12,868 nt of DNA from Irineochytrium annulatum (taxonomy: Eukaryota > Chytridiomycota > Chytridiomycetes > Chytridiales > Chytridiaceae): the NCBI GenBank assembly GCA_027600665.1, contig JADGJL010000849.1, forward strand, positions 1 to 12,868, given 5' to 3'. Shown one piece after another: positions 7,312 to 12,868 of this stretch. How positions within the stretch are numbered: the first letter of the stretch is position 1; every line of letters begins with the position of its first letter. A program made the translations under genes and the position numbers. A model generated the notes under the pieces. It saw nothing but the letters and a program-made list of their open reading frames with translations. It searched no databases and had not been told where the DNA came from.

Positions 7312-7556
7312 TCATGCGTATCGAATGAACATAGCTCGGCCCAAACTTGTCTCTTGGCCATCGGATGGGAACATGGAGTTGCTCTGTCGCTTGGAGCTCA
7401 GTGGCCCTCCAGCCCGGATGGTCCCGCAAAGGTTCTCGGAAAGCTGGTTTGGCAGCATTCCAAGCCACTTTGGTCATACAGCACCCAGTCAATGCACTAG
7501 GAGTTATTTCTGCGGATGATCTTATAGTACAGCACGGCAGGAAGAGGTTTCTGTCT

Positions 7557-7580
7557 ATCACGAATGACGGCCAGATTGTC
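7557..7580 (+). repeat. Imperfect direct repeat, copy A
   Basis: A 24-nt segment that recurs at 8315-8338 with 22 of 24 positions identical (differences at the 7th and 11th bases, counted by eye). In both copies one forward frame reads Ile-Thr-x-x-Gly-Gln-Ile-Val and reaches a stop within nine codons. The flanks align only loosely. It may be the remnant of an older duplicated sequence or of a second repeat family. Confidence 0.45.
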
Positions 7581-8314
7581 CTCTCCACTAACAACCATTA
7601 ACCGTCTGGGATCACAAGTCACGGATGAACATCACCGTGATATACTGGGCAACCTGTTCAATCACGATGTCGGGACAGAAATGCTCGTTAAGACTTCATC
7701 GCTCTTGATGTCCTCGGAGGGTTGCTTGAGCAAGTCCCAACGCGTGTCCGAAGGTGAGGTCTTGGTGGAGTGGAGGAAGCCGACAAGGTAGGATGAGATG
7801 GAGGGACTGAACCTCCCACCTGCAGCAGGTGTTTTATGCCTGGCTGGAGGCTGCCACAAGGCTCCCAACAGATCGCAAAAAAGCGATAGCGTCGGGAACT
7901 CATACTAGCTAAGTGCAACCTGATGGAGCACATACAGCGCGAAAACAGTTATAAAGAATTGAATGCATGTGATTCAAGATTCATACAGTCGCTTAGCTAT
8001 GACAGATTTCCGCGTTCATCTGCTGTGTGAGCTTCTGGAGCACTGGACGGATTGTTGTGTACCTTGCTGGCTCTGGTTCCTTTATATCCTTGGACTGGGA
8101 CGGCCTCGGCCCGACCATTGGCTGCTCAAGGCACAGGGGGTTGCTCCGTTGCTCAGGCGCTGCTGGTCAGAAGCTAAGATGATTCAGCTAGAGGCGACGA
8201 GGCACGTCCAAACAGAGACGACGCTTAGCATAGCAGAATACAGCATCTTACCGGTGCACAAAAGCTCGTTCAGATGCAGGTCAAAGGCGGCACACTGGGA
8301 CGGAGTCTTTGGCG

Positions 8315-8338
8315 ATCACGGATGAAGGCCAGATTGTC
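8315..8338 (+). repeat. Imperfect direct repeat, copy B
   Basis: Partner of the segment at 7557-7580, in the same orientation and about 760 nt away. Its forward translation has the same Ile-Thr-x-x-Gly-Gln-Ile-Val pattern followed soon by TGA. There is no transposon terminus or known motif beside it. Confidence 0.45.
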
Positions 8339-8856
8339 GATCCTTTACAACAGACTTGACGGTCCCTTGTCTCCGCAGGAATCTCGTACATCATTGCGAC
8401 GATTTCGGCCTGGCATGTGTGGCGGCGGCGCCTGATGGATGGCAAGTTGCCGGAAGTAATACTTCACAAGCCTCACGCCTGAGTCAAGTCTGTTGTCAGT
8501 TTTCCCCCCAAGTCTTAGTCAATTTATAACTTACGCTCAACAATAATGCCCTAAGTATCCGCTGTCTCCTTGTCAGTCTGCTGCGGTGTTTAGCCTTCTT
8601 GCTCGTCATAATGGTGGTTGCTGACAATGGACGGTGGCTTTGGATCAAATTTCTTATTAAAAACTGACTTGACCACCACATCCTCACCCTCATAACCATA
8701 CTCCTCCGCTAGCAAGCATTCAATGAACCTCCTTGGGTAGCTTGATGTTGACATAGTCCTATCAGGTATTTTGCACTACGACACAGAGAATGCATTAAAT
8801 TGAATAGCGTTGGCGGCGTTGGCAAGGCGTCAGATGGTCCGTCCTCCATCCTTCTT

Positions 8857-8914
8857 GGCCTCCATCTGTTCGACTCGCGGTTTTAGCACCGCGCTCCATC
8901 CAACTAATGGAGCT
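8857..8914 (-). tRNA. Decayed tRNA-Ile(AAU)-like pseudogene or tRNA-derived fragment
   Basis: On the minus strand the segment reads like an abbreviated nuclear tRNA-Ile(AAU). It starts with CTCCAT, followed by a D-arm/A-box-like TTAGTTGGATGGAGC, then GCGGTGCTAA (the usual context of the AAU anticodon stem-loop), a T-arm-like GAGTCGAAC and a closing ATGGAG that pairs with the opening CTCCAT. It is only about 58 nt long: several D-arm bases, part of the anticodon arm and variable loop, and T-arm bases are missing, so it cannot fold as a functional tRNA. It may be a pseudogene or part of a tRNA-derived SINE. Recognition is by eye only. Confidence 0.35.
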
Positions 8915-9277
8915 TGCTTTCTCTCCAAATTATGCAATCAACATCATAAACTAGGGGTAACAACAATTTGACAACCGGTGTCTATGTTTTTGTCCATGCA
9001 GGTAACTTGCTTTAACATACCATGTGGTAACTTACCACCTCGATTTCTTACCTCCCAAAGGCCGCCAACACAAAGGTTCATGATAAGCGAGCTGGGTGGG
9101 CATCATCAGCTGCTGGATCGGAGCTGCTGCTGATCAAAAGCACCTCACGGCCACTCTCTTCTCCGCACGAAGTGACGAAATACTAGGCATTCAAAAGAAC
9201 GGGCCTAAATTTGAATTATTTCCATTACTGCGCGGTGGTTTAGTAAGACGGACTACTTCGGACGGAAATATCTGAAA

Positions 9278-9329
9278 ATGCGTTTCGACCAATTTGACGA
9301 CCTTTTGTCATTTGACACACCGAAGTGTA
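9278..9329 (+). promoter_or_regulatory. Upstream out-of-frame ATG before the NUFIP1-type start
   Basis: An ATG at 9278, 52 nt before the proposed start at 9330, opens a different frame that stays open to 9556 and so overlaps the gene. If it lies within the 5' UTR it would be an overlapping upstream ORF and could reduce initiation at 9330. The ATG at 9330 has a purine at -3 and G at +4, a good context. Whether transcription starts upstream of 9278 is unknown. Confidence 0.3.
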
Positions 9330-10736
9330 ATGGACTTCACACCGCCGCCCGGCGGCTTCGGTCCGCCGCCGCCATCCCAGAAGCATTTGAACGGAGGCCG
9401 CGGAGGGGGATCGCATCGTGGTGGGAGCAACAGGCGCGGCGGGTCCGACTCTGGGGGAGGTCGGGGAGGTGGAGGTGGACGTGGTGGCGGCGGACGTGGC
9501 CGCAGTGGGCACGGCGGCCATGGAGGACATCCGCGTCAACAACAGCAGCAGTATGACCAAATCTCCGGTGGGCCCGTGATGCATTGGACGGCGGGCGGGA
9601 TGATGACGACCGGCGGTGTGTTCGTGCAACCGGGGCTCTTAGGACCGCAGGCGTTTTACATGCATCAGCAGCCGCCGCCGCAGGAGATGCAGATTGGGTT
9701 AACAGCGCAGTATGGACAATACGGGCAATACGGCCACGGGCAGTACGGCCAGCAGCCGGGCGCGAATTGGAATGGGAATAAGCTGCAGGAGGCTGCGGTC
9801 ACAGCCGCGACGGCGAATGAGGAGGACGGGGGCGATGTCATGGACGAGGAGAAGAGCGTGAAGCGGCCGGCGATACCGCTGATGGATCCGAAGGAAGTTG
9901 AGGAGTGGATCGCGCAGAGGAAGAGGAACTACCCAACGGAGGAGAAAATCGCGAAGAAGGTTCGGCTGTTACTTGTGTGATGTCGCTGTATGTTGATCTG
10001 TATGACTCTAGGAAGCGGAGAAGGCTGCGAAGCAGGCGGACAAACCCGGAAAGGCGGAGAACGGGGGTAAGAGGAAGCGGGGGCGGGGGAAGAAGGACGA
10101 TGGGAAGAAGGCGAAGCGTGGAAAGGTCGAAAACGCTGAGAAGGATTGTGCCGCCGTTGCGAACGTAAGTTGCTCGTTGGTTGGATAGTTTCTAACGTCT
10201 TAATCCGATATCAGCAGCCGAAGGGAGGAGCAGAGGATGAGGCCACCAATGGGAAGGCGGAAGTACAGTGTGACGACCGTAGTGTGCAGAAGGATTCCGG
10301 TGATTTGCCAACAGTCCAAACGGAAGTGGGACCCAGCGAAGCTCAGGCCACCAAGGCCGATGCGATCGACTCCGACGCCTCATCTTCCAACGCTGAAGCC
10401 GACGCTGGGGACAACAAGCTTCAATCGAAGAAAGGCTCGAAGGTCACGCCGTGCCGCCTGTTTGCCCGCGGTCTCTGCCGCCGCGGTGACAAATGCTGGT
10501 TTAGCCACGACCCCACAATTGTCCGACAGCCTTCTGCTTCTCAGTCTCACGCCGACCCGAGGTCTATGACGGGCAAGATCGCGGCGCATGCAGGCAAAAA
10601 TCTGGAGCCGCATGTGCAGAGGAAGACGGTGTTGAATGAGCTGCTGAAGCCGCAAATCGAAAGGGAGCAGGCGGTGATATTGCAATGCATTCGGCATATT
10701 ATGCGGAATACGCATATCTTTAAGGGGCCGGGTTGA
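9330..10736 (+). CDS. NUFIP1: NUFIP1-family protein with RGG-rich N-terminus and CCCH zinc finger
   Basis: Three exons, all joined in phase 0: 9330-9959, 10012-10164, 10215-10736, giving 434 residues. Residues 21-66 are RGG/GGRG-rich and about 125-142 hold YGQ repeats, both RNA-binding-type low-complexity regions. Residues 186-210 (DPKEVEEWIAQRKRNYPT...) match the conserved NUFIP1 peptide, which in known members contacts the snoRNP core protein Snu13/15.5K. A lysine-rich segment follows (about 211-250). A zinc finger at Cys341-x7-Cys349-x5-Cys355-x3-His359 is CCCH type. The C-terminal helix (LNELLKPQIEREQAVILQCIRHI) is also typical of the family. The family role is box C/D snoRNP assembly with the R2TP complex in the nucleus; that role is inferred. 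The start is the first in-frame ATG in good context; earlier in-frame sequence has none. Confidence 0.85.
9960..10011 (+). other. Intron 1 of the NUFIP1-type gene (52 nt)
   Basis: The donor is AAG|GTTCGG and the acceptor CTCTAG|GAAGCG. Removal joins ...KIAKK to EAEKAAK in phase 0 and avoids the TGA that ends the unspliced frame at 9980. The donor is weak beyond GT. Confidence 0.75.
10165..10214 (+). other. Intron 2 of the NUFIP1-type gene (50 nt) with NAGNAG acceptor
   Basis: The donor is the strong GTAAGT, a CTAAC branch-point-like sequence lies at about 10192-10196, and the acceptor is TCAGCAG. Splicing at the first AG starts exon 3 at 10215 with a Gln codon; splicing at the second starts at 10218 and drops that Gln. 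Both keep the frame. Confidence 0.8.
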
Positions 10737-11004
10737 TTGAGTGAGCGGTGCATACAGACGTGATTGTGAAGTGAACATGTTATTAGCAGTTAGTCCCCTG
10801 CTAGAGTTCGAAACTATATCGGGTGGCCTTCTCTAAATCGTGCTGTGATATTGAGTATGCAGTTTATTGACGCATCTGGTTCCATGCGACTCTCGCATTC
10901 TCGGCCTGAGCTCCTGCTGAATGAGCTCTTTATCGCAGAAATCAGGCTCTCACAGAGGCCGGAGTTGAATAGCTAGCGAAATTGACACCTTCCTCTTCAT
11001 CCCA
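10737..11004 (+). other. Intergenic spacer between the NUFIP1-type gene and DRC1
   Basis: This 268-nt spacer separates two same-strand genes. It must hold the 3' end signals of the first and the promoter and 5' UTR of the second. I see no AATAAA hexamer, clear TATA box or reading frame of note. Confidence 0.55.
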
Positions 11005-12868
11005 ATGGCCGACGAGCCACTGGCATCCGGCGCTCCCCCAACGCCGATGGAGTCCCAGACCCAGGGGGCACCTGTCCAGTCCCCTCCCCAGCCGAACGTC
11101 TCCTCCTCGGCCTCCGCCATCGGCCCACCTGCCGTCCAAACGCCCAACCAGAACTACACCGCCAACAGCGCAGGCGCCGGCACCAGCAACCCGACATCCG
11201 GCAACCCCGCTAGCAGCGGCAGCGGCGCTTTGCAGCAGCAGCAGCAGCAGCAGATGGCGAACAACCCCTCGTTCGCATCGGGTTTGGCCCCGGATGCATC
11301 GAGGGAGGCCAGGATCGCCGCGAGGAAGTCGAGGATCGAGGCCAACCGGATCGCGAAGATGAAGCCGGAGAAGGTGGAGGGTGAGGATCTTGATTGCGCT
11401 TTGGCTACCGCTTTGTGGGGGCCTGACTTGGATTGCAGAGAACTCCGGAAGGCGGAAGGTGAAGGTCGAGGTGGAGAACAAGGACGCGGGGAAGGCCAAG
11501 GCGCAGATCTTGGGGAGCAGCAAGCGGGTTGAGACGACGAAGGTTTGTGACGCAGCGATGGTTGCGCGCTTACCGGATTCATTGTAGCAATCAACAACGG
11601 ACCTCGTTACAAATGTCCGTGTTGGCATCGTCGCCCGCGAGAGCGCCCGTCGGTTCGAGGAAGCGAAGAAGGTGGAGATCTGGGACAAGAAGAGGCACGA
11701 CGAGCAGACGAGAAGCTTAGGCGTTAACGAGGATATCCAGGGGGAGTGGGATAAGGTGCTGAGCATGAAGGGGCCGTATGAGCTGAATGAGGTATGGTCA
11801 GCTGGGCATCGTCAGCTTTCCGGGGTGAGGTGGCTGATTGGACCTTTTGCAGGGTCTTTCGAAGCAGAAGGACGCTTGTGATATGTTTATAGCGAATAAG
11901 AATAAGCTCATTAATGAGTATGTTCTGGAGCTGAAGTCTAAGGATGACGAATACGTGAAGGAGCTTAAGCGTCAGGCTGAGGAGATCGGTGAGCGAAACA
12001 GAAGTCTCATAATTTGACCTATTCCTTTAGACACAATCCTAGAGCGCATGGAGTCGCAGTACCGCACCGTCCAGTCAACGCTCCGCGAAGAGCTGGAACA
12101 AATTGAGAAGGCGTTTGTGGAGGAGCGCTCCGAGTTGATCGAGTCCAACATGAAGGAGTTCGAAGCAGCTTTGCACAACCGTCGCGAAAACGAGAGCCGC
12201 TACATGGAGGAGCGGGCCGAGCGCATCGAGGACCACATCAAGCAGCTCGAGCTGCTTCGCGTGCGTGACGCCGAGGAGTACAACCTCGTCAAGATCAAGC
12301 TGGAGACGGACGTGCAGGTGCTGGAGCAGCAGTTGCAACAGATGAGGGCGACGTATCAGCTGAACACGGAGAAGTTGGAGTATAATTTCCAAGTATTAAA
12401 GAAGAGGGAGGATGAGAATCAGACGATACTTAACACGCAGAAGCGAAAGATTACACGATTAACTGTGAGAACCCTCTCGAGAAGCCGGCTTTTCTGACCT
12501 TCGTTCGCGCAGGATCACCTCAATCTCCTTAAAGCCAAGATGGCCAAGCAAGAAAAGACCTTCCAGCAGGAGTACGTGGCTCTTACGGACGACTACAAGC
12601 GCATCACGGAGCAGTTCAAAGAGCTCCAGAAGAAGTTTCGGCACTTCCAGGTGGCTGACGAGAGGAAGTACAACGAGGTCTGGCGCATGAACGAGGAGCT
12701 CACGCAGGAGCTTATGAGGAAGGTCCTCCAGGCCGATCGCATCATACACGAGCAGCAGCTGGGGTTGAAGTGGAACCCGCCGGCAGATGACCCGTTTGTC
12801 ACGGTGGACCCCCAGACGGGGAGGGAGTTTGGGGTAGCGGACCGGCTTGGTGGCGGGGGTGGTGGTGG
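11005..12868 (+). CDS. DRC1: Dynein regulatory complex protein 1 (DRC1/CCDC164), 3' partial
   Basis: Six exons are visible: 11005-11380, 11439-11542, 11588-11791, 11853-11988, 12031-12464 and 12513 to the window end, about 536 residues. Introns are 58, 45, 61, 42 and 48 nt, all GT-AG. Residues 1-95 are low complexity (Pro/Ser/Ala) with a seven-Gln tract at 77-83. Then come an IAARKSRIEANR helix, the family block TDLVTNVRV..ARESARRFEEA (start of exon 3), and long Glu/Lys-rich coiled coils through exons 4-6, including ELKSKDDEYVKELK and FHFQVADERKYNEVW-type sequence. DRC1 is a scaffold of the nexin-dynein regulatory complex linking doublet microtubules in the 9+2 axoneme. Vertebrate homologues are about 740 residues, so the C-terminus lies beyond the window. 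The exon 1 donor GTGAGG (after 11380) was chosen because it alone restores phase with exon 2. Confidence 0.88.
11233..11253 (+). repeat. (CAG)7 trinucleotide tract encoding polyglutamine in DRC1
   Basis: Seven uninterrupted CAG codons in exon 1 of DRC1, residues 77-83, in the low-complexity N-terminal region ahead of the coiled coils. Pure CAG runs are prone to length variation between strains. Confidence 0.9.

Larger units (their letters stand above)
7312..9277. other. Intergenic region of about 2 kb with no convincing protein gene
   Basis: This lies between the truncated retrotransposon and the NUFIP1-type gene, which are divergently oriented. Open frames of 60-225 codons occur on both strands, but they overlap in several frames and show no recognisable motifs. 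No Gag-like zinc knuckle was seen, so the element appears to lack gag or to have a decayed one. The stretch includes a tRNA-Ile-like relic (8857-8914), an imperfect 24-nt direct repeat (7557-7580 and 8315-8338), and a 54-codon minus-strand frame (8590-8754) of doubtful status. The promoter of the downstream gene presumably lies in its right-hand part, but no clear TATA element near the start codon was identified. Confidence 0.6.

Noticed and set aside
6842..7519. 225-codon plus-strand frame opposite the protease
   Set aside because: It overlaps the protease coding strand, has no recognisable motif, and its Ser/Val/Gly-rich translation is what an antisense shadow of the Pro/Thr-rich protease leader gives.
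7268..7594. Possible gag remnant on the minus strand just upstream of the protease
   Set aside because: No capsid-like helices, major homology region or CCHC zinc knuckle; the translation looks non-coding and is not in the protease frame.
7817..7831. 15-nt palindrome (CACCTGC, A, GCAGGTG), considered as an operator or hairpin
   Set aside because: Seven-base arms of this kind are expected about once in a window this long; no context supports a function. The similar palindrome at 9024-9038 was rejected for the same reason.
7963..8325. 120-codon plus-strand frame in the intergenic region
   Set aside because: It starts with ATG but has an unusual Trp/Cys/His-rich composition, no domain, and no neighbouring frame continuing it through splice sites; likely chance.
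12048..12497. A separate 149-codon coiled-coil gene starting at the ATG at 12048
   Set aside because: It is exon 5 of DRC1: the frame joins exon 4 through a GTGAGC donor and TTTAG acceptor with a shared Asp codon, and its apparent C-terminal tail after 12464 is intron.

Overview
The window looks like nuclear DNA of a flagellated, intron-bearing eukaryote, most probably a zoosporic (chytrid-type) fungus. Three things point that way. A chromodomain-bearing Ty3/Gypsy retrotransposon lies beside two spliced host genes. The host introns are very short (42-61 nt, GT-AG). One host gene encodes DRC1, a subunit of the nexin-dynein regulatory complex, which only organisms with motile flagella keep. The assignment is inference; no rRNA or other marker is present.

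Layout. Positions 1 to about 7311 (minus strand) hold most of one Ty3/Gypsy pol region in the order aspartic protease, reverse transcriptase, RNase H, APE1/ExoIII-like endonuclease (EEP fold), integrase, GPY/F-like module, chromodomain. One frameshift near 4958-4963 and five in-frame stops (6240-6238, 4732-4730, 3271-3269, 544-542, 298-296) interrupt it, so this copy is probably non-autonomous or dead. The coding signal is otherwise continuous. No Gag and no LTR pair is visible. From 7312 to 9277 is about 2 kb without a convincing gene; it holds a decayed tRNA-Ile-like sequence (8857-8914, minus) and a 24-nt imperfect direct repeat (7557-7580 and 8315-8338). From 9330 to 10736 (plus) is a three-exon NUFIP1-type gene with an RGG-rich N-terminus and a CCCH zinc finger. 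From 11005 to the window end (plus) are the first six exons of DRC1, which runs off the edge.

How the parts work together. The protease, RT/RNase H, integrase and chromodomain are the standard machinery of a chromovirus-like element: polyprotein processing, cDNA synthesis, integration and chromatin targeting. The exception is a complete AP-endonuclease-like domain between RNase H and integrase, in the same reading frame as both. It is flanked by an uncharacterised stretch of about 220 residues, and a second insert of about 250 residues separates the integrase core from its C-terminal module. I know of no described LTR retrotransposon with this arrangement, and it is the main candidate for something new here. 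The two host genes are unrelated in function (box C/D snoRNP assembly; axonemal dynein regulation) and appear to be ordinary tandem neighbours.
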